Source: Sphingobacterium sp. BN32 (GTDB taxonomy: Bacteria; Bacteroidota; Bacteroidia; Sphingobacteriales; Sphingobacteriaceae). From it: DNA of 64,000 bases. Where the stretch lies: the NCBI RefSeq assembly GCF_030503615.1, contig NZ_CP129963.1, positions 1,054,001 to 1,118,000 on the forward strand. Direction: 5' to 3'. Shown piece by piece: positions 54,890 through 63,615 of the stretch. Position 1 is the stretch's first letter; each line of letters opens with the position of its first letter. The position numbers and the translations under genes are program-made. The notes beneath the pieces were generated by a model. It was not told where the DNA came from, ran no database searches, and saw nothing but the letters and a program-made list of their open reading frames with translations.

Positions 54890-55561
54890 ATGAAAAATTC
54901 ATTTTTACTTAGTGTTTTATCCTTGCTAACCTTCGTTTCTACGGCATTCGCAAATAACCCGTTAGAAGATAAATTACCTGTTTCAAAATACCAATTCAAT
55001 GGTTTATCGAACTATTGGTTTTTCGGTGCAAACGTGGGAGCAAATATCTTCTTTGGAGATCATGATAAGCAATATGATTTCGGGAAGCGTATTGGTCCAG
55101 CATTCGAAATATACGGTGGTAAATGGTTTAACGACGCATTCGGAGGCCGTGTGGCACTTTCTGGAGGACGTATGAAAGGCTTAACTCAAGATGTGAGTCT
55201 TTCGAATGGGGTAGAGTACGATCCTTCTCAATGGTTGAGTGAGCAAAGATTTACATACTTCAACTTAAGAGCTGATGTGATGTTTAACTGGTCGAATGAT
55301 ATTTCAGGTTTTGATGCGAACCGTATTTATACCATGATCCCTTATGCGGGAGTTGGTGTATCTACTTCTTTCGATGAGCCTGCAGTGACTAGATTCTCGC
55401 CACATGTAGGGTTTTTACAAACAATCCGTATGTCAGATAAATTAGATTTTAACATTGATATCCGCGGAAATCTTCTTGGTGATGGTTTCGATAGAGAATA
55501 CGGTGGTCGTAACTTCGAAGGAACATTAACAACCGCAATTGGCGTTAATTTCAAATTGTAA
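54890..55561 (+). CDS. Outer-membrane beta-barrel protein
   Basis: 223 aa with a signal peptide ending AFA. Alternating aromatic and glycine-rich strands (YWFFGANVGANIFFGD, GPAFEIYGGKWFN, FGGRVALSGG, TMIPYAGVGVSTSF, FNIDIRGNLLG, TTAIGVNFKL) and a final aromatic-hydrophobic ending fit an eight-stranded OmpA/OmpW-like barrel. No periplasmic domain. Function unknown. Confidence 0.82.
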   Translation: MKNSFLLSVLSLLTFVSTAFANNPLEDKLPVSKYQFNGLSNYWFFGANVGANIFFGDHDKQYDFGKRIGPAFEIYGGKWFNDAFGGRVALSGGRMKGLTQDVSLSNGVEYDPSQWLSEQRFTYFNLRADVMFNWSNDISGFDANRIYTMIPYAGVGVSTSFDEPAVTRFSPHVGFLQTIRMSDKLDFNIDIRGNLLGDGFDREYGGRNFEGTLTTAIGVNFKL

Positions 55562-55595
55562 GGTAATTCAGAATATTCTTATTCCTCTATAATCT

Positions 55596-55631
55596 AAAGT
55601 CCCTGAGTTCTGCGAACTTGGGGACTTTTGT
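55596..55631 (+). terminator. Terminator after the barrel gene
   Basis: A 15-bp stem with two G-T pairs (arms 55596-55610 and 55614-55628) and a loop of three bases, with T residues at its end. Confidence 0.85.
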
Positions 55632-55789
55632 ATTTATAACAGTTTCCAGATGCTGCTGTTCCGTGAAGCGCTCAGCGGGATGTCATCAAATCACTTAATT
55701 ATCCTACAAAATTATGTGAACAATCAATCATTTCGTACTTTGTAGATATTCAGCAATATCCATTACATTCAGATTGAACAACAGCAGCT

Positions 55790-56926
55790 ATGGAAAATCA
55801 AGCGATTACATTCGATTCAGCAAGTCCGCAGTCTAGCGCTGTTCGGCCGGAATTATTTTACAAGGTTGATATCGTAGTGATTGGTGCCGGGCAGGCTGGT
55901 TTATCGGCAGCCTACCACTTAAAGCGCGAAGGTATCGAGCCGGGGAAAGGCTTCGTGATCCTCGATGATGAGTTTGGACCGGGTGGTGCTTGGCAACATC
56001 GTTGGGATTCCCTAACACTGAGCAATGTTAATGGTATAAATGATTTACCCGGTTTAGGTTTTGCAGATGCTGTTAATACCCAGGATAAGGAACTGCAAGC
56101 CAATGTCGCTATTCCTAAATATTATGAGCTGTATGAGAAAACGTTTGAGCTGCCCGTTATTCGTCCGGTTCAGGTTACGGATGTGATTGACAGGAATGGT
56201 CGCTTTCTTATCCGAACGAACGGCGTACAGTTCAACGCGCGTGGTATTATCAATGCGACCGGCACCTGGAAAACCCCTAATTGTCCGAAATATCCGGGCT
56301 GGGAGAAGTTTAGAGGACGTCAATTACATACCGGTGAATATAAGAATGCCGAGGAGTTCATTGGCAAACATGTGATTATCGTAGGAGGTGGAATATCGGC
56401 TGTGCAATTGCTTGGAGAAATCTCTAAAGTGACAGAAACTACATGGGTTACTCGCAGGCCACCGGATTTTAGGCATTATGAGTTTACGCCGGAGCATGGA
56501 AGGGAAGCTGTGGCAATGGTGGAAGACCGCGTACGAGAGGGACTGCCACCGAAATCTGTTGTTTCTGTTACGGGGCTGCCGATAACGCCTGCAATTGAAG
56601 ATATGCTTGAGCACGGAATATTAGATCGAAAGCCCATGTTCAAGGAAATCACCGAAACGGGGGTAAGATGGGAAGATGGGACAACGATGGAGGTGGATGT
56701 TATTTTTTGGAATACGGGATTTCGTCATTCCCTAGATCACTTGGCAGGCTTGAAACTTCTTAACGAAAAGGGCGGGATCGCTATGAGTGGTCAGTTGCTA
56801 ACACAAGTCGCTGCGGACCCGCGTATTCACCTAACCGGGTATGGGCCTTCCTCATCTACGATCGGGGCAAACCGTGCCGGGAGAGCTGCTGCAAAGGAGT
56901 TGATTGCGTATCTTAATTTACGTTAG
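55790..56926 (+). CDS. Flavin-dependent monooxygenase-like NAD(P)/FAD oxidoreductase
   Basis: 378 aa. It has two dinucleotide-binding motifs: VVIGAGQAGLSAAYHL near residue 30 for FAD and VIIVGGGISAVQLLGE near residue 198 for NADPH. GGAWQHRWDSLTLSN and FWNTGFRHSLDHL are typical of the flavin monooxygenase/CzcO-like family. The substrate is unknown. It stands alone: 228 bp after the barrel gene and 297 bp before the membrane LuxR gene. Confidence 0.9.
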   Translation: MENQAITFDSASPQSSAVRPELFYKVDIVVIGAGQAGLSAAYHLKREGIEPGKGFVILDDEFGPGGAWQHRWDSLTLSNVNGINDLPGLGFADAVNTQDKELQANVAIPKYYELYEKTFELPVIRPVQVTDVIDRNGRFLIRTNGVQFNARGIINATGTWKTPNCPKYPGWEKFRGRQLHTGEYKNAEEFIGKHVIIVGGGISAVQLLGEISKVTETTWVTRRPPDFRHYEFTPEHGREAVAMVEDRVREGLPPKSVVSVTGLPITPAIEDMLEHGILDRKPMFKEITETGVRWEDGTTMEVDVIFWNTGFRHSLDHLAGLKLLNEKGGIAMSGQLLTQVAADPRIHLTGYGPSSSTIGANRAGRAAAKELIAYLNLR

Positions 56927-57002
56927 CCTTTCTTAATATTTCCTTTTTTAATCTTTCTATTAGTTAAAATTACCACATTTCAATAATGGCGTAATAGCTA
57001 CA

Positions 57003-57055
57003 TAAATTTGTTTTTTAGGCTATTTGTTTTCTCAATATTTCATTTCATAGTTTTG
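57003..57055 (+). promoter_or_regulatory. Candidate promoter of the membrane LuxR-type gene
   Basis: TAGTTTTG at 57048-57055 matches the TAnnTTTG -7 box, with TTTG at 57023-57026 about 21 bp upstream as a -33 element. A second match, TAAATTTG at 57003-57010, is an alternative. Both imply a long leader of roughly 160-210 bases. Confidence 0.45.
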
Positions 57056-57223
57056 ATTCTCTAATTTAGACGTTTGTTGATCTAGTTTATTCACACTAAC
57101 AACAATCGATTATCAAATTTAAGTTTCAAATAATTCGGAGTAGTCGTTTTTGAAGTCGAATCATATTTTTCGAAAAGTATTTGATAGTTTATTTTAAGTT
57201 TTAAATCTCCTGAAAGTAAAAGT

Positions 57224-58174
57224 ATGGGCATTGCAAAGATTTGGAATAAGATTACTAATCATCATTTACCTGCAGACTTAGATGGATTAGACCTTATCAA
57301 GGCACGAGTTTTAAATCAATATTCTTTTTTGATTGCATTTTTCTTTTTTATCGATTCGATAAGAGATTTTTTAGCAGGATATAGACTAACCTCCTTTTTT
57401 CTTTTCGTTGTTGGGATTACGTTTCTCCTGTTGTTTTTCTACACTAAAGTTCGATTCAACGATTTTTTCGTTTTTGCGGTGATGTTGTTGTGCTGTATAC
57501 TGGTCTTGTTTTTTTCGTCTTTGATAGGTTTTGAAAGTGGTATATCCTTTTATTATTTTGCCATTCTCTTAGCCATAGTCTTTTTGTTTAACGAACGCAA
57601 GAATTATGCTTATGGTCTAATTTTATTCGGCGTAATTCTATCTTTCTTTTACCTCGGACAGGAATATGAGAACCCAATCTTCAGCAATAGTTTCGAGACT
57701 GCTCCTGAATTGGTCAAGACAATTCGTATACATACATTTGTTCAGATTCTTATATTCACAGCGTTTAATGCTTATCTCTTGATTTCGAAAAATAGAGAAA
57801 TATCTAACTTATTCGCACAAAAGGAGCGGAGTGAGCTAATAATTGATCAATTGAACGAAAAGATTACGGATACCGATAACTCTGAACCGTTAGAGAAGCT
57901 AGTCAACTTAGCAATGAATGATAGCGCGTCTTTCTTGCCAGTTTTTAAAGATATTTTTCCAGACTTCTATGGTAATCTTGCTGCAATTAATCCCAATATG
58001 ACTATAGAGGAGTTCAAATTCTGTGCTTTGTTACGTCTTGGCTTTACTACAAAAGATATTGCCACCTTTACGCATCTTGCGGTACGCAGCGTGCAGACTA
58101 AGAAAAATAGGTTGAGAAAATCTTTTAATATTCCTTCTGAAGAAGACCTGTATACCTGGGTCGAAAGCATTTAA
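57224..58174 (+). CDS. Integral membrane protein with C-terminal LuxR-type DNA-binding domain
   Basis: 316 aa. Six hydrophobic helices lie within residues about 33-190 (for example FLIAFFFFIDSI, FFLFVVGITFLLLFFY, FVFAVMLLCCILVLFF, YGLILFGVILSFFYLG). They are followed by a linker and a C-terminal helix-turn-helix (about 250-316): EEFKFCALLRLGFTTKDIA, VRSVQTKKNRLRKSFNI. No kinase, receiver or ligand domain is seen. It is therefore a membrane-anchored transcription factor that may sense an envelope or membrane signal. It is transcribed toward the three cassettes at 58536-64000, 361 bp upstream of the first, so it may regulate them (inference). Confidence 0.82.
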   Translation: MGIAKIWNKITNHHLPADLDGLDLIKARVLNQYSFLIAFFFFIDSIRDFLAGYRLTSFFLFVVGITFLLLFFYTKVRFNDFFVFAVMLLCCILVLFFSSLIGFESGISFYYFAILLAIVFLFNERKNYAYGLILFGVILSFFYLGQEYENPIFSNSFETAPELVKTIRIHTFVQILIFTAFNAYLLISKNREISNLFAQKERSELIIDQLNEKITDTDNSEPLEKLVNLAMNDSASFLPVFKDIFPDFYGNLAAINPNMTIEEFKFCALLRLGFTTKDIATFTHLAVRSVQTKKNRLRKSFNIPSEEDLYTWVESI

Positions 58175-58535
58175 TTCCAATTTTACCTGAACGTCAGCTT
58201 TAAGGCTCCGCTCATGGTCGACAAGCATTATTTTTCGCTGTCATCTCTTATTCTGCATTCCATTTCCTGAATAGTCATTTACGTTATTCAGGGATATAAA
58301 TTAGTGTATTCATGAAAAATTTCTAATGGGTATCATAAATTCCTTGTTTTAATATTTTATTTCGTTCTGTTTAAATATTTGAAAATTAGCCTGTTATAAA
58401 TAGGTTGATTTTCGGTGTACCTCTGTGGTATCTTGCAGTTGTATTCGTGTAGTACTGTGTTTTTAAGCTGAAAGTTGAGAAATTCCGAAGTTTGGACAAG
58501 GTTAACCTTAGATTAAATAATTAACAAATTACAAG
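58175..58535. other. Intergenic region between the membrane LuxR gene and cassette C
   Basis: 361 bp. An inverted repeat, CCTGAATA paired with TATTCAGG (58266-58292), could be the end of the regulator transcript, though no T-tract follows. The rest should hold the cassette C promoter; no exact -7 box was found. No gene was seen. Confidence 0.5.
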
Positions 58536-58727
58536 ATGAATGCAAAAGAATTAAGTAAAAAGAGGTATAAATCCCCTCAGATAATAAAGGACATCGTGTT
58601 ATTAGAAAATAGCGTAGCAACGAGTTCTGCTACGGTATCACCGGGTGGGGGTAAAGGGAATCCCAACCCATGGATTGTGGGCGAAAGCGAGGAAATGTTA
58701 CAGCAGGAATGGGAGTTTTACGACTAG
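58536..58727 (+). CDS. Short cassette peptide C (63 aa), unknown function
   Basis: 63 aa without signal peptide. Conserved parts: KRYKSPQIIKDIVLLENSVATSSATV (quoted in part: YKSP, LLENSVATSSATV), then SPGGGKGNPNPWIVGE and the end QQEWEFYD. Compared with A and B, the front aligns without gaps from the Tyr, while the tail is of a second type (PGGG, NPW and an acidic stretch with Trp). The lipoprotein gene begins 3 bp after the stop, so the two are translationally linked. Confidence 0.85.
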   Translation: MNAKELSKKRYKSPQIIKDIVLLENSVATSSATVSPGGGKGNPNPWIVGESEEMLQQEWEFYD

Positions 58728-58730
58728 GGT

Positions 58731-60680
58731 ATGATATATTGTGCACCCCTTTCGACTAATAAGACATCTAGGATGTTTTATTTTTTGTTGATGGTTTTGA
58801 CCTCTGCTTCCTTACTCACGGCCTGCTCTAAAGAGAATTTAAAAAATCGGAATCTGTCTGATAAGCTGATATTTTCTGTGGGTGGGATTTCGATCGAGAA
58901 GGCTATAGCATTTAAAGATAATCCTAAAAGCATACTTGGCAACAGTTTTCGTTCAGAAATACAAAGTGAAAATTCTACATCTCGAAGTTACGATGTCGGA
59001 GAATTCACAATGGATGTTTCTGGCGCGCTTGAACCTCTATCTAGTTTGGAAGGAGAACCTGGCATGCTGTATAGAAATTCTCAATCCAAGATTGCTAGCA
59101 CAAACGCTAGGACGGCATTAGTGCCTATGCTAAACGGCATAAAGTATCGTATTTTATTAGTGAATCCTATTTCAAATAGCATTGAATATTCAGGACTGGC
59201 GACGTCGGGGGAGCTATTGGAAATTGATGTAGTGAAAGGTGCCGATTATAAATGGATTGCTTATTCATACAACACTGAAGATGTTATTGAAGAACCACAG
59301 CATAGTCAAATGACAATTGATTCGAGAACAGACGCGCCCTTACTTTACGCAAGTGGGATGGTTAGATCAGCGGTCGTTGGCAGCGAACCGATTGTGATTA
59401 ACTTTCAACACCAGCTCGCTCAAGTGCAGGTGGAAATCGATACCAAGGGGCTCTTCGGCGGTGTGGAGGAACTCGATGCCATGTTTGCCGGAGATTATAT
59501 AAAGGTTGGGAAATTCAACATCTTAAATGGAACATTTGATCCGAATATGATCAGTGTGGATGTAGGTAATTTGTTGTTTCACAACCCGGATTCCACCTCA
59601 AATCGAGTGAAGCTTGCGAAATATTATACTGCAGACACCCAAATATCGAGCTTTAGATTACAATTTTCGAACCTTTCCATTCGATTAATAAATGATAAGG
59701 TTGAATCGCTAAGCGCGAAATTTCCCTCGGGAGGACTCCTAGAATTTGGACCGTACGCTGGGTCGAGTAAAGGCAAAATCATAAAAGGATTATTAGAAAT
59801 GTGGAAAATATTTCCGAAGAAGCGGATTTTACATGTAGAAGGAAATGCTGCTTACAGTTATGCTGCATCCAACCCTCTAAAGGCCTCAGGTGCATTTTTA
59901 CGAAATCCATTAAATTTTGGTTTGAAAAGTGAGTTCCTGCGTATTGAGGGATTTGAACATGAAGTCGTGGGCTCTGCAAGGAACACGCTTAAAAATCGAT
60001 TAGCTGATCCCGCCAATTATCCAGATATCATCATAGCAGGGATGTTTAGCGGATTTCTAACCGATGATTACAACGCGATGGCAGAATATATCAATCGTGG
60101 GGGTGTGGTATTTCTAATGATTGAAAATTCAAATCAGTATGTGGACGCCTTTATGAAAAATATTTTAGGCCCATCGGTCTCTACAGCCAATTACGATAGC
60201 GGTGGTGCTATATATACCCTCACAACCGAAGACGCTGATGTATTAAATTGGCGATTTGGCGATGTGCGAGGAAAAAACTGGGGTCAGGATTTTTCTGCAA
60301 CATTGTACGTGAAAGATATTCCGGAAGGCCTTGTAATTCCTTATACATCAGATTCAAGAAATTATGCGCCAAGGGTTGGGACGACGATGTTTCGGCACAA
60401 AACGAAACACCTATTTTTCGTTGGAGATACCGGGTTCTTATCCTGTGAACTTCGAAGCGGACAATACCCGGGCTATTTATTGGAGCCATTCGTCGTATCT
60501 ACTGACGGGAAAGATCTGCCATTGCCACACAAGGCCTATGGAAATACAACCGCATTAGGGGCCTTGGACTATTATAAAGTCGGGGCGACATATGAAGCAC
60601 ATAATTCCATGATATTTGGCAATGTTTTTTCATTGCTGGTTGCAACCTCGCATTATAACGGTATCAATAAAGTCAAGTAA
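58731..60680 (+). CDS. Fimbrillin-like lipoprotein with C-terminal amidotransferase-like domain (cassette C)
   Basis: 649 aa. The start at 58731 is supported by alignment with the cassette D and E proteins, which share a TSRMF-like element before the hydrophobic segment. Lipobox LLTACSKEN. The front part has VGEFTMDVSG, YRILLVNP, YSGLATSGE, YKWIAYSYNTED and PIVINFQHQLAQVQVEID, the layout of cassette A and B lipoproteins. The C-terminal part (about 400-649) has YPDIIIAGMFSGF, YINRGGVVFLMIEN, RGKNWGQDFSATLYV and FFVGDTGFL, which suggests a ThuA- or glutamine-amidotransferase-like fold (inference). Probably surface-exposed; function unknown. Confidence 0.82.
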   Translation: MIYCAPLSTNKTSRMFYFLLMVLTSASLLTACSKENLKNRNLSDKLIFSVGGISIEKAIAFKDNPKSILGNSFRSEIQSENSTSRSYDVGEFTMDVSGALEPLSSLEGEPGMLYRNSQSKIASTNARTALVPMLNGIKYRILLVNPISNSIEYSGLATSGELLEIDVVKGADYKWIAYSYNTEDVIEEPQHSQMTIDSRTDAPLLYASGMVRSAVVGSEPIVINFQHQLAQVQVEIDTKGLFGGVEELDAMFAGDYIKVGKFNILNGTFDPNMISVDVGNLLFHNPDSTSNRVKLAKYYTADTQISSFRLQFSNLSIRLINDKVESLSAKFPSGGLLEFGPYAGSSKGKIIKGLLEMWKIFPKKRILHVEGNAAYSYAASNPLKASGAFLRNPLNFGLKSEFLRIEGFEHEVVGSARNTLKNRLADPANYPDIIIAGMFSGFLTDDYNAMAEYINRGGVVFLMIENSNQYVDAFMKNILGPSVSTANYDSGGAIYTLTTEDADVLNWRFGDVRGKNWGQDFSATLYVKDIPEGLVIPYTSDSRNYAPRVGTTMFRHKTKHLFFVGDTGFLSCELRSGQYPGYLLEPFVVSTDGKDLPLPHKAYGNTTALGALDYYKVGATYEAHNSMIFGNVFSLLVATSHYNGINKVK

Positions 60681-60697
60681 CTGAAAACCATGTTGGT

Positions 60698-60742
60698 AGA
60701 AATAGCGCTTTTTATAGCTGCGCTATTTCTGCTTCATTTTTT
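60698..60742 (+). terminator. Terminator of cassette C
   Basis: AGAAATAGCGC and its exact complement GCGCTATTTCT form an 11-bp stem with an 11-nt loop; CATTTTTTG follows. Cassette D therefore needs its own promoter in 60743-60864, where TTAACCTTGC near 60819 is one mismatch from a -7 box. Confidence 0.88.
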
Positions 60743-60864
60743 GTTGTGTAGTATATATGTTGTATTGATCAAAAGTAGCCGTGTTGTACCCAGTTTCCAA
60801 TTGTTCTTTACTGATTTCATTAACCTTGCAAATCTTATCCTATGAACAAATATTTATTAATGTA

Positions 60865-61065
60865 ATGCGAACAATACCTAAAAAGCAATGGTGCAAAATG
60901 GCGTATGCCGCTCCAACAATTACTTTGAATGAGATTGAAATGGAAACTTCAATTGCTGCAAGCTCAGCGACCGTTTCTCCGGGGGGCGGAACTGGAAACA
61001 GCAATCCTTGGATAACAGAGGAAGTTGAAGAAGTGAGAAACAACGAGTGGGAATTATTTGGTTAG
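60865..61065 (+). CDS. Short cassette peptide D (66 aa, or 55 aa from a later start)
   Basis: From ATG 60865 the peptide has 66 residues; from ATG 60898 it has 55. The second start leaves the conserved block intact (AYAAPTITLNEIEMETSIA, then ASSATV). The tail SPGGGTGNSNPWITEE with NNEWELF belongs to the same type as peptide C. A longer frame from GTG 60781 is unlikely to be translated because it adds an unrelated hydrophobic stretch. The next gene starts 4 bp after the stop. Confidence 0.82.
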   Translation: MRTIPKKQWCKMAYAAPTITLNEIEMETSIAASSATVSPGGGTGNSNPWITEEVEEVRNNEWELFG

Positions 61066-61069
61066 CGAT

Positions 61070-63025
61070 ATGGACATGATGACTACAGCTTTAATAAATA
61101 GCATATCTAGGACTTGTTATTTATTTCTGACGCTGCTATTTAGCGGTTCATTATTCTTCTCCTGTTCCAAGGATCAATTCATAGACACCTCTCAAACGGC
61201 GAAACTGAGTATAGTCGTAAGCGGGGTGATTGATGCGCTAGATGAACAGAGCTTGCCAAGAGCGATGAATGGAGGGCTCGAGGGAATGATTTCGTCGACG
61301 GCAGGTCAAGTAAACTCCATTAAAATCGATGAATTTACTATTGATATTACTGCTCGGAAAACATCGGATATCGAAGAATTAAAGCTTCCTAATAAGTTGG
61401 GCAGCACGCAAAAAAAGCAATCGGGCAACGAGCTGTCAAAAGCAGCGACGGTTGGAATGGAAGATGGTATTCAATATCGAATCCTGCTGTATAATACGTC
61501 GACAAATAAATTTGAACGATCGGAAATCGCGACATCCGGAACAGCATTGGAAATCGATGTGTATAAGGGGCAAGAGTATGAATGGTATGCCTATTCTTAT
61601 AATACGGCTGATCATATCGAGGCTCCGGACATCAATAACCCACAAGTAATTAGTAAAACGGACAGTCCTTTGTTGTATGCAAGTGGAAAAGTCACGGCGA
61701 CAGATATCGGATCCACGCCAATCCATATCAATTTCCAACATCAATTGGCGCAGATTAAAGTGGAGGTTGATACCAGAGCGGTGTATGGAGATATTCACGA
61801 TTTAACCGCAGTTTTTAATGCGAATTATATTAAAACGGGCAGCTTCAATATTCGTTCAGGTGCTTTTGAGGGGAGCCTGACGGATGTTGCAGTAGGTGAA
61901 CTTAACTTCATTACAACAGATATTAACAATAACCGCGTCAAAGTTGCTAAGTATTATACGGCCGATGTGCTGCTAAATGCTTATCAGGTAAAATTCAATA
62001 AGCTAGATATTAAACTTCCAAACGGGGCGATAGCATCTCTAGCTTCAAAATTCCCCAATGGCGGTATGACGACATTTGATAATTACGTAGGTTCTAGTAA
62101 AGGTAAAATTCTGACAGGGAATCTTAAAATGTGGACTGTATTTCCTCGAAAATCCATACTTCATGTCGAAGCCTACGAACTTTATGGAACAGCTGCTTAC
62201 TACACGAAAGTTGCTTCAGGTGCCTTTATAGAGAATCCTCTAAATTTTGGGCCTAGCAGTAATTATTTCAGGATTGAAGGATTTACACATACAATGATCA
62301 ATGCTGCAGCAGGAAAACTTGCTGAAGCGCTAGCGAATCCCTTGAACTATCCAGACATTATTATAGCATGCATGGAGTCGAAATTCAACGATACCGATTA
62401 TACCGCGCTTAGAAGGTATATAGACAAGGGCGGGGCCGTATTCCTAATGATTGAACAAGCTGGCACAACGAACAACCAAGCAGCTTTGAACTTCTTCCAT
62501 GATCTCTTTGGTACGGGTGTTTCCCTAGCCGAATACGATGCTGGAGGAGCTGTATACACAATAACGGATCAATATCAAGAATACCTGACTTGGCCATTTG
62601 GTGATGCTCGAGGATCGAACTGGGGGCAGCACGATTCAAAGACGCTGTACGTTAGTGGGCTACCGCCTAGTGATGTTGAAATTTATAGTACCACTTCAAG
62701 AAACTTTGAACCACAAGATGGCGCAACGATGTTCAGACATAAAACGAAGAATTTCGTTTTTGTTGGAGATACCTATTTTTTAGCCAATTCTTCTAGGAAC
62801 TTTCAGTGGGGCTATAACTATAAAAAACCATTTGTTACCTCCGGTACAAATTCCAGTGACTTTCCTATTGCCCATACAAAATATGGCGCAAAAAGTAGCG
62901 TAGGTTCCTTAGACCACCCGACGTCAGCAGGATCATGGCAGGTCGAAAACTCCATGATCTTCGGAAATATCTTCTCGCAACTTGTTGCAACCTCCCATTA
63001 TATGGGGATAGACAAAACTCCTTAG
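61070..63025 (+). CDS. Fimbrillin-like lipoprotein with C-terminal amidotransferase-like domain (cassette D)
   Basis: 651 aa from ATG 61070; a TTG at 61058 overlapping the peptide gene is less likely. Lipobox FFSCSKDQ. It is collinear with the cassette C protein: IDEFTIDITA, YRILLYNTST, IATSGTALEIDVYKGQEYEW, WYAYSYNTADHIE, HINFQHQLAQIKVEVDTRA, YYTADV, SKGKILTGNLKMWTVFPRKS, YPDIIIACMESKF, YIDKGGAVFLMIEQ and FVFVGDTYFLAN. Conservation along the whole length shows that C and D are tandem duplicates. Probably surface-exposed; function unknown. Confidence 0.85.
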   Translation: MDMMTTALINSISRTCYLFLTLLFSGSLFFSCSKDQFIDTSQTAKLSIVVSGVIDALDEQSLPRAMNGGLEGMISSTAGQVNSIKIDEFTIDITARKTSDIEELKLPNKLGSTQKKQSGNELSKAATVGMEDGIQYRILLYNTSTNKFERSEIATSGTALEIDVYKGQEYEWYAYSYNTADHIEAPDINNPQVISKTDSPLLYASGKVTATDIGSTPIHINFQHQLAQIKVEVDTRAVYGDIHDLTAVFNANYIKTGSFNIRSGAFEGSLTDVAVGELNFITTDINNNRVKVAKYYTADVLLNAYQVKFNKLDIKLPNGAIASLASKFPNGGMTTFDNYVGSSKGKILTGNLKMWTVFPRKSILHVEAYELYGTAAYYTKVASGAFIENPLNFGPSSNYFRIEGFTHTMINAAAGKLAEALANPLNYPDIIIACMESKFNDTDYTALRRYIDKGGAVFLMIEQAGTTNNQAALNFFHDLFGTGVSLAEYDAGGAVYTITDQYQEYLTWPFGDARGSNWGQHDSKTLYVSGLPPSDVEIYSTTSRNFEPQDGATMFRHKTKNFVFVGDTYFLANSSRNFQWGYNYKKPFVTSGTNSSDFPIAHTKYGAKSSVGSLDHPTSAGSWQVENSMIFGNIFSQLVATSHYMGIDKTP

Positions 63026-63046
63026 TCTATCGTGTGTTAGTGTGTA

Positions 63047-63087
63047 GCTAGCGTAGGACCTAATCCTGCGCTAGCTTTTGTTTTTTG
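63047..63087 (+). terminator. Terminator of cassette D
   Basis: GCTAGCGTAGGA (63047-63058) pairs with TCCTGCGCTAGC (63064-63075) with a single mismatch, followed by TTTTGTTTTTT. Confidence 0.9.
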
Positions 63088-63289
63088 ACTTTCGTCAGGT
63101 CGTTAAACAGCGATTTTTTGGGTGTAAAACGCCGCAAAAATACCATTAAAGACAGGATAAAATCTATTTCTGCGCCATTTCCTCAATCATTTCTAGTTTT
63201 GGGAGGGACATAACCTCAATATGGGCGCTCAATTAACACATTGACTTACAATTTTATAGCGTTTTGATTTTTTACATGTCCACCGATAA

Positions 63290-63319
63290 CGTATATCTGA
63301 CGTATATACTATCGTATAT
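63290..63319. repeat. Three phased CGTATAT repeats upstream of cassette E
   Basis: CGTATAT begins at 63290, 63301 and 63313, spaced 11 and 12 bp apart, so the copies lie on nearly the same helix face about 95-125 bp before the peptide E start. The surrounding gap (63088-63414, 327 bp) holds no gene; TAGTTTTG at 63194-63201 is a -7 match. This is a possible operator or curved element. Confidence 0.5.
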
Positions 63320-63414
63320 CCTGAGTATTGAAGTATTCTTCCATATTTCCACCAATATTGACATTTGACCAGATTTATCAATTGCATAAATCGTTTACAA
63401 ATTTTTCAAATACG

Positions 63415-63606
63415 ATGGATAACCGTAAAATTTTTACTAGTAACTATGTTCCACCACGCTTAACGAGCGAAGAGCTGGAATTGGAGGGCGGAATTGCCGC
63501 GGTCTCTGCGGCAATTCGACCTGGGGGAGGGACGGATAATGCAAGTCCTTGGGTAACCGAAGAAACTGAAGAGACCATTAATAAAGATTGGGGAATTACT
63601 GACTGA
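63415..63606 (+). CDS. Short cassette peptide E (63 aa), unknown function
   Basis: 63 aa from ATG 63415, the same length as peptide C. The conserved front has NYVPPRLTSEELELEGGIA and VSAAIRPGGG; the tail has ASPWVTEETEE and KDWGITD. It is the most diverged copy (VSAAIRP in place of SSATVSP). The longer frame from 63328 adds an unrelated stretch and is less likely. The lipoprotein gene starts 9 bp later. Confidence 0.82.
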   Translation: MDNRKIFTSNYVPPRLTSEELELEGGIAAVSAAIRPGGGTDNASPWVTEETEETINKDWGITD

Positions 63607-63615
63607 ACCAAGAAG

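Noticed and set aside
58536..58727. Cassette peptides as classic double-glycine leader bacteriocin or RiPP precursors
   Set aside because: The GG lies in a PGGG stretch after SSATV and not in a typical leader, and no peptidase-transporter or modifying enzyme is in the window. The idea stays open but unsupported.
58536..60680. Peptide-lipoprotein pairs as toxin-antitoxin systems
   Set aside because: The second gene encodes a large exported lipoprotein, and no toxin or antitoxin fold is recognisable.
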